Assembly (NCBI RefSeq): GCF_039889165.1
Contig: NZ_JAYMYY010000006.1
Coordinates: forward strand, 186,001 to 250,000
Direction: 5' to 3'
Length of the DNA stretch: 64,000 bases
Source: Pseudocitrobacter cyperus
GTDB lineage: Bacteria; Pseudomonadota; Gammaproteobacteria; Enterobacterales; Enterobacteriaceae
The notes below the pieces were generated by a model. The model worked only from the letters and a program-made list of their open reading frames with translations. It did no database searches and was not told the origin of the DNA. The stretch's first letter is position 1. Each line of letters begins with the position of its first letter. Position numbers and translations under genes: made by a program. Below, one piece after another: positions 24,414-33,618 of the stretch.

Positions 24414-25770
24414 ACTGCGCCAGCCGTTTCTTCATTGGAATAAAGGCAATCACCACCGCGCCGAGCACCAGGAAGGCGGCGACCATATAGATACCGGCGT
24501 TGAAGCTACCGGTGATGTCTTTCATCCAGCCCATCAGTAGCGGCCCCAGCGCCGCACCGGTCATCCCGGTGGCGTTGATAACGGCGATACCCAGCGCTCG
24601 CGCCTGAACTGAAATCGACTGGTCAGGTGTTGTCCAGAAGATAACCATAGCGGCGAATGCCCCGGCAGAAGCCATCACAATACCGCTGAATTGCAGCAGC
24701 GGGTTGTGGCTTGACGCGGTTAATATCCAGCCCGCGGCGGCAAAAAGATAGGGCAGCAGGGTGTGAATTTTGCGCTCATTCAAACGGTCTGAGCGTTTAC
24801 TCCACCAGATCATCCCGACAATAGTACAAACCTGTGGGATCGCACTTAACAGCCCGATAGTAATATTGTTACTCTCCTGATTAAAACTGCGCAAAATAAG
24901 CGGCGTCCAGACACTTAATGCGCTCAGGGTATTGGTCAGGCAGAAATAGGCCAGCGTGTAGAGCATAATGACCGGGGTAAATAATTCCCGTAGCATGCTG
25001 CGATGCGATGTCATGCCCACGCTGACTCCCTGCCGGGAATGGGCAACAGCACGTTTATCGGCTTCCAGCATTTCATTCAGACAGGCTTTGTCATCATCGG
25101 TGAGCCATTTAGCTTTCGCCGGAGAATCATCCAGCCAGAACCACACTACCAGCCCTAATAATACGGAGGGAAAACCTTCCAGCAAAAATAACCACTGCCA
25201 GCCCTTCAGGTTTAATAACCCGTCCATATTCAGAATATACCCTGACGCCAGCGACCCCAGCGCCATAGTGACGGGCATCGCAATCATAAATAACGCGTTA
25301 GCGCGGGCACGGTAATGCGAGGGAAACCAGTAGGTTAAATAGAGAAGAAGCCCCGGAAGAAAGCCCGCTTCGGCAATGCCGACCAGCATGCGCAGAACGT
25401 ACAGGCTATTTGGCCCGCTGGCAAACATTGTTGCTGTTGAGGCAATTCCCCACACCACCATTAATATCGCAATCCAGCGGCGGGCGCCGACAATACCCAA
25501 CATAATATTACTGGGTATTCCGCAAATAACATACATCACATAAAACAGCGTGGTTGCCAGGCCAAACATCGTGCTGGTAAGGCCTAAATCTTTGCCCATG
25601 GTTAAACCAGCGAAACCAATATTAATTCTGTCGAGGTAGGAGAAAACAAATAAGATAAATAAAAAAACGATTAAGCGGCGAAATAACTTTTTTATGACCG
25701 CTTGTTGCCGAGGGTCTAGCGTATCTTGCGCCCCGGAAGACGGCGATAATACGCTCGATGAGTCATTCAT
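24412..25770 (-). CDS. MFS transporter, anion:cation symporter family
   Basis: A 452-residue major facilitator protein with 12 predicted helices. The N-terminal FSYLDRINIGFA motif and a long central loop are typical of the ACS family (importers of hexuronates, phthalate, 4-hydroxyphenylacetate and the like). The ATG at 25770 is preferred to a GTG four codons upstream because GGAG sits 6 nt before it. It is divergent from iacR across 298 bp with a palindrome, so it may be part of the auxin regulon and import indole-3-acetate or a related aromatic acid. This is inference; the substrate cannot be read. Confidence 0.8.
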   Translation of the reverse strand: MNDSSSVLSPSSGAQDTLDPRQQAVIKKLFRRLIVFLFILFVFSYLDRINIGFAGLTMGKDLGLTSTMFGLATTLFYVMYVICGIPSNIMLGIVGARRWIAILMVVWGIASTATMFASGPNSLYVLRMLVGIAEAGFLPGLLLYLTYWFPSHYRARANALFMIAMPVTMALGSLASGYILNMDGLLNLKGWQWLFLLEGFPSVLLGLVVWFWLDDSPAKAKWLTDDDKACLNEMLEADKRAVAHSRQGVSVGMTSHRSMLRELFTPVIMLYTLAYFCLTNTLSALSVWTPLILRSFNQESNNITIGLLSAIPQVCTIVGMIWWSKRSDRLNERKIHTLLPYLFAAAGWILTASSHNPLLQFSGIVMASAGAFAAMVIFWTTPDQSISVQARALGIAVINATGMTGAALGPLLMGWMKDITGSFNAGIYMVAAFLVLGAVVIAFIPMKKRLAQ

Positions 25771-26068
25771 GTTGGGCTCCACATTGCAATTATGGCTATT
25801 ATTTTGTTAGCAGGCGAATGTTTATCATGCTCAGGATATTTTATTTAATCGGGCTATCCGGACATGTGCGCTAACGTATAGGTAACAGCCCGATAAAGTG
25901 TCAATGGAATCCTGAAAAAATGAGACGGAAATGTTACCTGTGTGGCGTTTTGTGAATCACAATCGGCTTTTAGAACATTCATGCAAGAGGGTTTTCGTGA
26001 TGATGCTATAGCGCGCCCTTATAACCCGGTATACTCACTCTATCGACGTCTTTTGACTTAGGAAGCCC
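25771..26068. other. 298-bp divergent MFS transporter/iacR intergenic region
   Basis: AT-rich region with both promoters. The only strong symmetry is TTGTGA-A-TCACAA (25950-25962). No gene is seen. Confidence 0.55.
25950..25962. promoter_or_regulatory. candidate IacR operator
   Basis: TTGTGAATCACAA is a palindrome with 6-bp arms and a single central base, typical in size of MarR-family operators. It lies 107 bp before iacR and 180 bp before the transporter. The half-site TTGTGAA recurs at 26740 in the iacH promoter region. Confidence 0.35.
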
Positions 26069-26542
26069 ATGAGTTCAATCAAAAAAACAGAGGATGTTCA
26101 GAGCGCGGATGCGGCTTTTCACCGTGAAGAGTTCCCGTTCTACTGGATTGTTAACGTCTACGCGCGCTACACCCAGGTAATGGAAGTGACGTTGAAAAAG
26201 GTTCAGCTTGATGTCTCGCGCTTTCGGGTGATGATGATTACTCACCAGTACGGCAAAGCCAGCATTTCGCAAATTTCTGAATATGCGATGGCTAAAATGC
26301 CCACCGTGACCAAAATAGTCGGTCGTTTGCGTGATGACGGGCTGGTGACGACAGCCAGTAGCGAACAGGATGCGCGCGTCACCGAAGTGATGCTGACCCC
26401 GGCCGGAAGGGAAAAAATTGAAGAGGCGCATCGTCTGGCGCAAAAGGTTTTTGAGAAGGGCTTCAAGGGAATGACAGCCGCACAGCTTGAAAAAATGAAT
26501 CTCTCGCTGTCGAAAGTGTTGAGCAACCTTAACGAATTGTGA
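26069..26542 (+). CDS. iacR: MarR-family regulator of auxin degradation, IacR
   Basis: A 157-residue winged-helix repressor of the MarR family. Visible are helices around VSRFRVMMITHQYGKASISQI, the recognition helix AMAKMPTVTKIVGRL and the wing VTTASSEQDARVTEVMLTPAGRE. In iac clusters a MarR-type IacR represses the catabolic genes until indole-3-acetate (or a product) binds. It sits directly upstream of iacH and is ended by its own terminator, so the iac operon has a separate promoter. AGGAAG precedes the start. The symbol rests on context plus family. Confidence 0.85.
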   Translation: MSSIKKTEDVQSADAAFHREEFPFYWIVNVYARYTQVMEVTLKKVQLDVSRFRVMMITHQYGKASISQISEYAMAKMPTVTKIVGRLRDDGLVTTASSEQDARVTEVMLTPAGREKIEEAHRLAQKVFEKGFKGMTAAQLEKMNLSLSKVLSNLNEL

Positions 26543-26626
26543 TCGCAAAATGGCGATCGTCGAGATTTGTGATCGCGCTACACTTTTCTTATAACTCGCT
26601 GTAAATTCAATAGTTAATTCTTATCT

Positions 26627-26655
26627 GTCGCCCTGGCTTCTCATGGCGACTTTTT
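26627..26655 (+). terminator. iacR terminator
   Basis: GTCGCC (26627-26632) pairs with GGCGAC (26645-26650), followed by TTTTT. Confidence 0.75.
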
Positions 26656-26752
26656 GCTTTCCCTCATTTTTTTCTGCGTCAATTCATCAACATAGTTCAA
26701 TAGCCTTAATCAATAAAAGGTTATGTTTGCGTTGCGTTATTGTGAAATTAAC

Positions 26753-26776
26753 GTGAAATATTACTTGAATATTCAC
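26753..26776. promoter_or_regulatory. imperfect palindrome in the iacH promoter region
   Basis: GTGAAATATT and AATATTCAC face each other across ACTTG with one bulged base, 100 bp before iacH. It may be a second IacR site. Confidence 0.3.
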
Positions 26777-26875
26777 ATAAATCTTTCATGATTGATTTAT
26801 CGCCACTCAGGATAAAAAAGCAGCGATGACTGCTCGCCTGAATGTGATTCATTTTTTCTGGTCAAGGTGTCAATC

Positions 26876-27997
26876 ATGAAGCCAGTTTTCGAGAGCAATG
26901 GTTACGTTGAGCAGTTCACGCTCGGCAGCGGCGAGCTACGGTTCGCCGTCAAAGATACGCTGGATATCGCCGGTCATCCGACCCGCGCCGGATGCCCGGC
27001 GTTGGCCGATGCGCCGAAGGCGAAACAGCATGCACGTATCGTGAAGGTATTGCTGAACAGCGGTTGTACGCTGATGGGCAAAACGACGCTGCATGAACTC
27101 GCTTTTGGCGTCACCGGGATCAACCCCTGGAGCGGCACGCCGCTGAATCCGCATTACCCTTCGCTTATCCCCGGCGGCTCATCGAGCGGTTCTGCCACCG
27201 TGGTCGCTGCCGGAGAGGTTGATTTCGCCCTCGGTACCGACACGGGCGGCTCTGTGCGTATGCCTGCCGCCTGCTGTGGCGTGCTGGGGCTAAAGCCCGG
27301 TTATGGCGCGCTCAGCCGCCAGGGCGTATTGCCTGCCTACAGTTCGCTGGATTGCGTCGGGATTTTTGCCCGCGAACCGCAGGTTTTGCGCACCGTCCTT
27401 GAGCACGTCGCCATTCCGGTTGATGAGCCGCTGCACGCTTTGCCTTCGATAAGCTTTATCTTCGCCGCACAGCCGGAGATTGACGCACGGCTGGTTGATG
27501 CGCTGGAAGCGCGGGGCGTTGCGGCGAACAGCGTCACGCTGCCGCTGCTTGAACAAGCTCATCTTGCCGGACTCACCATCATCAGCCGCGAAAACTGGCT
27601 GGCATTCAATACGCTGCTGGCAAGCCATGCCGTCTCACCGGACGTCGCCAGCCGCATTCAGGCCGGAGAATCCATCACCAGCGAGCAGCTTGCCAGTGCG
27701 GAAAACGTGCGCGCGCAGTTTACACAACAGGTAAACGCCCTGCTGGAAGCGACGCCTCTGCTGGCGCTGGCGACGCTGCCCGAACTGCCGCCGACGCTGG
27801 AAGAGGCGGAAGATCCGCTAAGCGTTGTGAACCTGACCCGTCTGGTACGCCCTTTCAACCTCAGTGGCCACCCGGCATTGTCGCTGCCGATGGGGGAGCT
27901 TAACGGCCGACCCATCGCGCTGCAACTGGTGGCCGGGATGGGCGAAGAGGGGCTGTTAGTCCAGGCTGCTGAGTGGCTGATGCGTCGGCGCATCTGA
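26876..27997 (+). CDS. iacH: amidase IacH of the auxin-degradation cluster
   Basis: A 373-residue amidase-signature enzyme. The Ser-cisSer-Lys triad is visible: Lys in AVKDTLDIAG, cis-Ser in PGGSSSGSA, nucleophile Ser in GTDTGGSVRMPA. Length is short for the family (indoleacetamide hydrolases are about 460), as expected for IacH. It may release indole-3-acetate from amide conjugates or act on an amide in the pathway; the true substrate is not settled. ATG 26876 is chosen over a GTG three codons earlier because AAGGTG is at good spacing. First gene of the iac operon; iacA follows after 103 bp that contain a CCTGAAAG/CTTTCAGG stem. Confidence 0.87.
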   Translation: MKPVFESNGYVEQFTLGSGELRFAVKDTLDIAGHPTRAGCPALADAPKAKQHARIVKVLLNSGCTLMGKTTLHELAFGVTGINPWSGTPLNPHYPSLIPGGSSSGSATVVAAGEVDFALGTDTGGSVRMPAACCGVLGLKPGYGALSRQGVLPAYSSLDCVGIFAREPQVLRTVLEHVAIPVDEPLHALPSISFIFAAQPEIDARLVDALEARGVAANSVTLPLLEQAHLAGLTIISRENWLAFNTLLASHAVSPDVASRIQAGESITSEQLASAENVRAQFTQQVNALLEATPLLALATLPELPPTLEEAEDPLSVVNLTRLVRPFNLSGHPALSLPMGELNGRPIALQLVAGMGEEGLLVQAAEWLMRRRI

Positions 27998-28100
27998 CGC
28001 CTGTTATCACCTGAAAGAGAGATCCACTACACAATGCCTTTCAGGCGTTGCGGCATCGTGCACCTTTTTGCCGCGCGCTAACGTTATTCGGGAGTCAGCT

Positions 28101-29228
28101 ATGTCCGTCGTACACGTCCGTGAAGAGCTTGTTCCATTGTTAACTGAAGTTGCCGCGCGCAGCGCCGAATTTGAAGGTCAGCGCCATGTTTCCGACGACA
28201 TCATCAGCCGTTTTAAGCAGGTGGGGGTTTACCGGGCGCTGGTGCCAAAAATCTACGGCGGCGATGAGTGTTCTCCGGCGCAGTTTTGCGAACTGATTGA
28301 GCAAATTGCCACCGCTGATGGCTCCGCAGGCTGGGTCGCCAGCTTCGGCATGAGCCCGTTTTATCTCGGCGCGCTGCCGCCGGACACTCTGAAAGAACTC
28401 TACCGCGATGGCCCCGATGTGGTGTTTGCAGGGGGCATCTACCCGACCCACAAAGCGCAACTCGCCGACGGCGGCTATCGCGTAAGCGGACGCTGGTGCT
28501 TTGCCAGCGGCAGTATGGGTGCATCGGTGTTTGGCGTCGGCATTCAGCCGGAAGGGGAGAACACACTTCCGCGTATGGCGGTGCTGCCGCGTGAAAGCAT
28601 TCATATCGACCCGGTATGGGATACGGTCGGGCTGGCGGGAACCGGCAGCCACGATTTACTGGTTGATGACGCGTATGTGCCGCAGGAGTGGACATTTATT
28701 CGCGGCGGGGCGCTGAACCTGGAAGGGGCGCTGTATCGCTATCCGGTGCTGTCGCTCGCCACCCAGGTGCTTTCCGTAGTGGCGCTGGGGGTGGCTCGCG
28801 CGGCACTGAATGAAATCTATCAGATTGCCCATCGTCAGCAGTCCGTCACCGGTGCGCCGCGCCTGGCCGACCGACCGCAGGCGCAGATGCAAATCGCCCG
28901 TTGTGAAGCAGAACTCCGCTCGGCGCGCGCCTGGTTTTACGAGGCCATTGATGACGTCTGGCAGCGCCTGCTGGTGGGTGACGACGCGGGCCAGCAGCAG
29001 GTCAACGCCCTGCGCCTTTCCTCCACGCACGTTACCCGCGTGGCGGCAGATGTTGCCCGCCAGGCGCTGGCGCTCAACGGGATGGGCGGCGTCACCATGA
29101 CCAGCCCGCTGCAGCGTTATGTGCGCGACACGATGGTGATCACCCAACATGCCTTTATGGGCGACCTCTCGTACCTGAACGCCGGTACGCTCTTTTTCGG
29201 CGGCAAACCGCTGCCGGGTTATCTCTGA
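28101..29228 (+). CDS. iacA: indole-3-acetate monooxygenase IacA (acyl-CoA-dehydrogenase fold)
   Basis: A 375-residue flavin-dependent enzyme with the acyl-CoA dehydrogenase/group D monooxygenase fold. It catalyses the first step, hydroxylating indole-3-acetate (to 2-hydroxy-IAA) with reduced flavin. Features: N-terminal helical domain (RHVSDDIISRFKQVGVYRALVPK), a beta domain (GRWCFASGS, TVGLAGTGSHDLLVDD), and a C-terminal helical domain (ALALNGMGG). IacG in the same operon would supply reduced flavin. ATG 28101 has GGAG upstream; an in-frame codon 11 residues earlier is less likely. Confidence 0.92.
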   Translation: MSVVHVREELVPLLTEVAARSAEFEGQRHVSDDIISRFKQVGVYRALVPKIYGGDECSPAQFCELIEQIATADGSAGWVASFGMSPFYLGALPPDTLKELYRDGPDVVFAGGIYPTHKAQLADGGYRVSGRWCFASGSMGASVFGVGIQPEGENTLPRMAVLPRESIHIDPVWDTVGLAGTGSHDLLVDDAYVPQEWTFIRGGALNLEGALYRYPVLSLATQVLSVVALGVARAALNEIYQIAHRQQSVTGAPRLADRPQAQMQIARCEAELRSARAWFYEAIDDVWQRLLVGDDAGQQQVNALRLSSTHVTRVAADVARQALALNGMGGVTMTSPLQRYVRDTMVITQHAFMGDLSYLNAGTLFFGGKPLPGYL

Positions 29229-29248
29229 ATTTCTGTAAGGAGCAACAA

Positions 29249-29599
29249 ATGAGCCAGAACAAATTACGCGTGCTGTTTTGTATTGGTGTGAACCAGAACT
29301 TTTTCGACGCCACCCCGGCGGAAGCCAAACAGGTATGGGGCGCGTTCGGCGTGATGATGAAAGGCATGGAAGAGACGCCGGGCATCCGCGTCATCGGCAA
29401 CATGGATGATGACCAGTTGATGGTCGGCCCGTCCACCACCGCACCGTGGACGACTTATGTACTGGCGGATGCCGACACCCTGGAAAACGTGGCGGCGGTC
29501 TGCAACCTGTTCCGCACCACGCCGGTGGGCGAAAGCAAACTGTGGAAGTACTGCAAAATTGAAGCGCGCGTCGGGCGTGAACTGATTATCCAGAGCTAA
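29249..29599 (+). CDS. iacB: IacB, small protein of auxin degradation
   Basis: A 116-residue protein recognised from its near-invariant stretches: KLRVLFCIGVNQNFFD near the start, GNMDDDQLMVGPST and VCNLFRTTPVGESKLWKY toward the end. These match Pseudomonas putida 1290 IacB as I recall it. No enzyme signature is evident; in other species it is required for growth on IAA and its role is unclear. AAGGAG precedes the ATG by 7 nt; it lies between iacA and iacI. Confidence 0.9.
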   Translation: MSQNKLRVLFCIGVNQNFFDATPAEAKQVWGAFGVMMKGMEETPGIRVIGNMDDDQLMVGPSTTAPWTTYVLADADTLENVAAVCNLFRTTPVGESKLWKYCKIEARVGRELIIQS

Positions 29600-29610
29600 A
29601 GGAGCGGGCG

Positions 29611-30123
29611 ATGAACTCACAGGATGCGCAGCGTTTGCAACAGCTTGAAGACCAGCAGGCCGCACGGGTCTGCATCAGCAACTATATGCGCCTGTGCGAC
29701 CAGCTTGAAACCCCGGAAACCGTGCGGGCGATTGGCGCGCTGTTTACCACTAATGCCTGTTGGGAGGGCGTGGGCGAACCCTATGCCACACGCCTTGGCA
29801 GGCATGTCGGACGCAACGCCATTGAAAGCATGATGACCGGATACGTCAAAACGCCCGCGCATTTTGCGATGAACGCCCACTTTCTCTGTTCAGAAGCGCT
29901 TATCCAGCAGCCGGATGGCCTGCTTTTCGGGCGCTGGCTGATGCTGCAAACCTCCAGTTTTACCGCCGGAGGATCGCATCTGAACGCGGCGGAACTGAAC
30001 GTGGAGTTTCGCCGCGAAGCCGGTGTGATGCGGATGCACCATTTCACGACGCGCAATCTGTTCAGCAGGCCAGTTGACCACTGGCACGCCGCAGATGTTC
30101 TGCCTGTACCTGACAATAAATAG
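29611..30123 (+). CDS. iacI: IacI, SnoaL-like protein of auxin degradation
   Basis: A 170-residue SnoaL/NTF2-like cone-fold protein (residues about 10-150; YMRLCDQLETPE; a core with GRHVGRNAIESMMTGYVKTPAHF). Small-ring or dienelactone-type chemistry is typical of the fold. In the iac pathway it handles a hydroxylated or oxindole intermediate; the precise step is not settled. RBS GGAG precedes the ATG by 7 nt. It is followed after 11 nt by iacC. Confidence 0.88.
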   Translation: MNSQDAQRLQQLEDQQAARVCISNYMRLCDQLETPETVRAIGALFTTNACWEGVGEPYATRLGRHVGRNAIESMMTGYVKTPAHFAMNAHFLCSEALIQQPDGLLFGRWLMLQTSSFTAGGSHLNAAELNVEFRREAGVMRMHHFTTRNLFSRPVDHWHAADVLPVPDNK

Positions 30124-30134
30124 AGAGTCGAGCG

Positions 30135-31436
30135 ATGCAGTGTGACAACCAGATCCCCGTAAAAAATATCGAAGCCCATGTTCCCGACCACGCGGAGATC
30201 GCCGCGCTGGTGCAGCCTGATCGGGTGCATACCTCACTTTATAATTCCGAGACCCTGTTCAACCTTGAGCTGGACAGGATCTTCAGCAAAACCTGGGTAT
30301 GGGTGGCGCATACCAGCGAAATTCCGGAAACCGGCAGTTTCAAAACCACCGAGATCGGCACCCAGCCAGTGATCGTCGTGCGCGACCGCAAAGGCAACGT
30401 ACACACGTTGCTCAACCGCTGTCGCCACCGCGCCGCCACCGTGTGCGAGCACCGCAGCGGTAAAACCAACAGTTTTGTCTGCCCATACCACGGCTGGGGC
30501 TATGCCCTGGATGGCAGCCTGCGCGGCGTGCCGCACCCGGAAAGCTATGCCGATCAACTGGAAAAAGGCGAACTGGGGCTGGTGTCTCTGCGCACCGAAC
30601 AGTATGCCGGGATGATCTTCGCCACCTTCAATGAGCACATCGAACCGCTGGAAGATTTCCTCGGCGCGGCGAAGAAGTGGATGGATCTGTTTATGAAGCA
30701 GGGCGCGGGGTATCCGATTAAAACCGGCTCGGCGCACCGTTTCCGCTTCCCCGGCAACTGGAAGATCCAACTGGAAAATACCACCGATGGCTACCACTTC
30801 CCGGTCGTTCACCGCTCGTTTTTAAACTCGGTCGATAAGCAGACCGAAGAGATGCTCAACTTCGTTGACGGCAGCGGCTATGTGGAAGATCTCGGCAACG
30901 GCCACAGTGTGATGGTGATGATCCCGGAACTGGTGGATCTGGAAGCCAATCTTGATGCGCCAATTCCGGAGCGCTTTATTGCACTGGCCGACGAATTGCG
31001 TAAAGACCACGATGAAGATCAGGTACGTCGCATTGTGCGTGCCGTCGGCGGTTCCGGCTTTAACCTCAACATTTTCCCCAATATTGCCTGTTCAATGGCC
31101 TTCTTCCGCGTGCTGCAACCCGTCTCGGTGAACGAAACCGAAATTCACCATGCGGTGATCACCATGGACGGCGGTCCGGCAATTGCCAACCAGGCACGGC
31201 TGCGTCTGCATGAACATTTCCAGGGGCCGATGGGCTTCGGCACGCCGGATGACTCCGAAGCATGGGAGCGCGTGCAGCGCGGGGCAACGGCGGGCAACGA
31301 CCTGTGGATCATGCTCAACCGCGGGCTGGCGGGGGAATACCGCAGCGATGACGGCCTGCGCAGCGACGTGAGCGCCGAAACGGGGATGCGCGCGGCGTAT
31401 CAACAGTGGAAAAAACTGATGACGGAGGCGGAATAA
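30135..31436 (+). CDS. iacC: Rieske dioxygenase large subunit IacC
   Basis: A 433-residue ring-hydroxylating oxygenase alpha subunit. The Rieske [2Fe-2S] ligands are visible as CRHRAATVC...CPYHGWGY (CxH and CxxH), and the mononuclear iron site as NTTDGYHFPVVH with a later Asp. With IacD and reductase IacF it would oxygenate the pathway intermediate on the way to catechol. Start at 30135 follows GAGTCGAGC. It overlaps iacD by 1 nt (TAATG). Confidence 0.93.
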   Translation: MQCDNQIPVKNIEAHVPDHAEIAALVQPDRVHTSLYNSETLFNLELDRIFSKTWVWVAHTSEIPETGSFKTTEIGTQPVIVVRDRKGNVHTLLNRCRHRAATVCEHRSGKTNSFVCPYHGWGYALDGSLRGVPHPESYADQLEKGELGLVSLRTEQYAGMIFATFNEHIEPLEDFLGAAKKWMDLFMKQGAGYPIKTGSAHRFRFPGNWKIQLENTTDGYHFPVVHRSFLNSVDKQTEEMLNFVDGSGYVEDLGNGHSVMVMIPELVDLEANLDAPIPERFIALADELRKDHDEDQVRRIVRAVGGSGFNLNIFPNIACSMAFFRVLQPVSVNETEIHHAVITMDGGPAIANQARLRLHEHFQGPMGFGTPDDSEAWERVQRGATAGNDLWIMLNRGLAGEYRSDDGLRSDVSAETGMRAAYQQWKKLMTEAE

Positions 31437-31915
31437 TGACGCCCGATACGATTCTGATTTCCGCAATGGAAATTATCAATCTCGAAGGCGACTTGCTCGA
31501 TCAGGGCGAGTTCAATGCCTGGCTGGAACTGTGGCAGCGCGATGGCCTGTACATCGTGCCAATCGACTCACAGGAGACCGATTTCAAAAATACCCTCAAC
31601 TACGCCTGCGACGATCACGAAATGCGCGAGCGTCGGGTGAAGCGCCTTTACAGCGGTGAGTCCATCTCCACCACCCCGCGCGCCCGCACGCTGCGCACGC
31701 TCTCGCGCTTCCGTTTGCTGGAAGGCGAGGGTGACGAAATTGTGGTGCGCGGCGCGCAGTCGCTGTGGGAACACCGCAAAGGCTACAGCCGACACTACGC
31801 GGCGGATATCACCTGGCACCTGCAGCCGCAGGGCGACAAGTTGTTGATTAAGCAAAAGGTGATTCGTCTTATCAACAGCGACGATGTGCTGCACAGCATC
31901 GGCTACATCCTGTAA
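31436..31915 (+). CDS. iacD: Rieske dioxygenase small subunit IacD
   Basis: A 159-residue beta subunit of the ring-hydroxylating dioxygenase (SnoaL-like fold with LEGDLLDQGEFNAWLELW at the N-terminus; a conserved RRVKRL and ADITWHLQ toward the C-terminus). The ATG at 31436 overlaps the iacC TAA, and an upstream in-frame codon inside iacC is rejected. It has no redox centre of its own. Confidence 0.92.
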   Translation: MTPDTILISAMEIINLEGDLLDQGEFNAWLELWQRDGLYIVPIDSQETDFKNTLNYACDDHEMRERRVKRLYSGESISTTPRARTLRTLSRFRLLEGEGDEIVVRGAQSLWEHRKGYSRHYAADITWHLQPQGDKLLIKQKVIRLINSDDVLHSIGYIL

Positions 31916-31925
31916 GGAGCGCGTT

Positions 31926-32666
31926 ATGACGCAAACAGTATTAGTCACCGGCGCGGCCGCCGGGCTGGGCAACGTCATCGCCACGCATTTGCTCGCGCAG
32001 GGGTATCAGGTGGTGCTCTCGGATGTGAACCTTGAGCGGGCGCAGCAGGCGGCGGACAAACTCGATAACGGCGCAGGCCGCGTGCTGGCGCTGGAACTGG
32101 ATATCCGCCAGCCGCAGGCGTTTGAGCAGGCGCTAAAGGCGATTGAAACCCGCTTCGGCAGCCTGGAGGTGCTGGTGAACAATGCCGCGCTGACCCTGGC
32201 AACGCCGGTGATGGAGATCGATGTTGAAGAGTTTGACCGGGTTATCTCCACCAATCTGCGCGGCACGTTCGTTGGCTGCCAGACGCTTGGACGCTACTTC
32301 GCCAAAAAAGGCTACGGGCGAATTATCAACCTGGCGTCGCTCGCCGGGCAGAACGGCGGCACGGCATCGGGGGCGCATTACGCGGCATCGAAAGGCGGCA
32401 TCCTGACGCTGACCAAAATCTTCGCCCGCGAACTGGGGAAATCTGGCGTAACGGTCAATGCCATCGCGCCGGGGCCGATGGATCTCCCGTCCGTTCACGC
32501 GCTGGTGCCGGAAGAGAAAATGGCCGGGCTGTTACAGATGATCCCGGTGGGTAAGTTGGGCGATGCCGAATTTGTCGCACAGGCCGTGGCGCTGCTGGCC
32601 TCGCCGCAGGCGGCGTTTGTCACCGGGGCGACCTGGGACATCAACGGCGGTCTGTTCATGCGTTAA
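31926..32666 (+). CDS. iacE: short-chain dehydrogenase IacE
   Basis: A 246-residue classical SDR. Visible are the NAD(P) motif TGAAAGLG, NNAAL, catalytic Ser-Tyr-Lys with YAASK, and the C-terminal INGGLFM. It oxidises or reduces a hydroxylated indole/oxindole intermediate of the IAA route (IacE and IacA together yield dioxindole-3-acetate in published models). It starts 10 nt after iacD with AAGGAG and ends 9 nt before iacF. Confidence 0.92.
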   Translation: MTQTVLVTGAAAGLGNVIATHLLAQGYQVVLSDVNLERAQQAADKLDNGAGRVLALELDIRQPQAFEQALKAIETRFGSLEVLVNNAALTLATPVMEIDVEEFDRVISTNLRGTFVGCQTLGRYFAKKGYGRIINLASLAGQNGGTASGAHYAASKGGILTLTKIFARELGKSGVTVNAIAPGPMDLPSVHALVPEEKMAGLLQMIPVGKLGDAEFVAQAVALLASPQAAFVTGATWDINGGLFMR

Positions 32667-32675
32667 GGAGTTGCC

Positions 32676-33608
32676 ATGCTGACACTACAGATTTTGAAAC
32701 GCGAGCTTCAGGGAGATGTTGTTCTGCTGACGCTTGCCGACGCAACCGGCGCTGAACTGCCTGCGTTCACCGCCGGGGCGCACATCGACCTGCATCTGAC
32801 TGACGATCTGGTGCGTCCGTATTCGCTCTGCGGCGATCCGGCAGATCGCCACTGCTATCAACTGGGCATTCTCAAAGATAGCCAGTCGAAAGGCGGATCG
32901 CTGGCGGCACATGCGCTTCAGGAGGGCGAATCAGTGACGGTGAGCCTGCCGCGCAATCTGTTTGCCCTGCAGGATGATGCGCCGCACAGCCTGCTGATTG
33001 GCGGCGGGATTGGTATCACGCCGATGCTGGCGATGGCAGCGGAGCTGCACGCCGCCGGGCGCGCGTTTTCGCTGCACTACTGCGCCCGTTCGCGCTCGCA
33101 GGCGGCGTTTGTTGCTGAACTGGAAAAAGCGCCGTGGGCGGATCGCGTATGGCTGCATTTCAGCGATGAACAACGCATTGATTTGCCAGCGGTACTGAGT
33201 GATGTACCGGCGAACACCCATGTTTATGTTTGCGGCCCCACGCGTCTGATGGAGGCGGTGAACGAACAGGCAAACGCCGTCGGTTATGCGGCGGAAAACG
33301 TCCATCAGGAGTGCTTCAGCGCGGAAGTTGAAGTGAGCGGAAAGGCGTTTGAAGTGGTCGCCGCCACCAGCGGCATTACCGTGCAGGTGCTGGAAAACCA
33401 GACCATTGTCGAGGCGCTGGCGCAGGCGGGATTGAAGGTGTGCGTTTCCTGCAAGCAGGGGATTTGCGGCAGTTGCCTGACAGATGTGATTGAGGGCGAG
33501 CCGGATCACCGCGACAGCTATCTGACAGACGAGGAGAAAGCCGATGGCGACCAGATCCTGCTCTGTTGTTCCCGGGCGAAAAGCGCCCGTCTGATTATCG
33601 ATCTCTGA
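32676..33608 (+). CDS. iacF: ferredoxin reductase IacF
   Basis: A 310-residue oxidoreductase in three domains: an FAD-binding beta-barrel (VRPYSLCG), an NAD-binding domain (IGGGIGITPMLAMA, YVCGP) and a C-terminal plant-type [2Fe-2S] ferredoxin (CVSCKQGICGSC...LLCC). It passes electrons from NADH to the IacCD oxygenase. This FAD-NAD-2Fe2S order is that of class IA reductases such as phthalate dioxygenase reductase (which uses FMN). Confidence 0.92.
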   Translation: MLTLQILKRELQGDVVLLTLADATGAELPAFTAGAHIDLHLTDDLVRPYSLCGDPADRHCYQLGILKDSQSKGGSLAAHALQEGESVTVSLPRNLFALQDDAPHSLLIGGGIGITPMLAMAAELHAAGRAFSLHYCARSRSQAAFVAELEKAPWADRVWLHFSDEQRIDLPAVLSDVPANTHVYVCGPTRLMEAVNEQANAVGYAAENVHQECFSAEVEVSGKAFEVVAATSGITVQVLENQTIVEALAQAGLKVCVSCKQGICGSCLTDVIEGEPDHRDSYLTDEEKADGDQILLCCSRAKSARLIIDL

Positions 33609-33618
33609 GGATTTCAGC

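Larger units (their letters stand above)
26543..26875. other. 333-bp iacR-iacH intergenic region
   Basis: Holds a GATCGC-N6-GCGATC inverted repeat overlapping the iacR stop (26541-26558), the iacR terminator (26627-26655) and, nearer iacH, a half-site TTGTGAA (26740) and an imperfect palindrome (26753-26776). No gene is seen. Confidence 0.6.

Noticed and set aside
25950..25962. TGTGA...TCACA considered as a CRP site
   Set aside because: The spacer is 1 bp instead of the 6 bp CRP needs, so it fits a compact MarR-type palindrome better.
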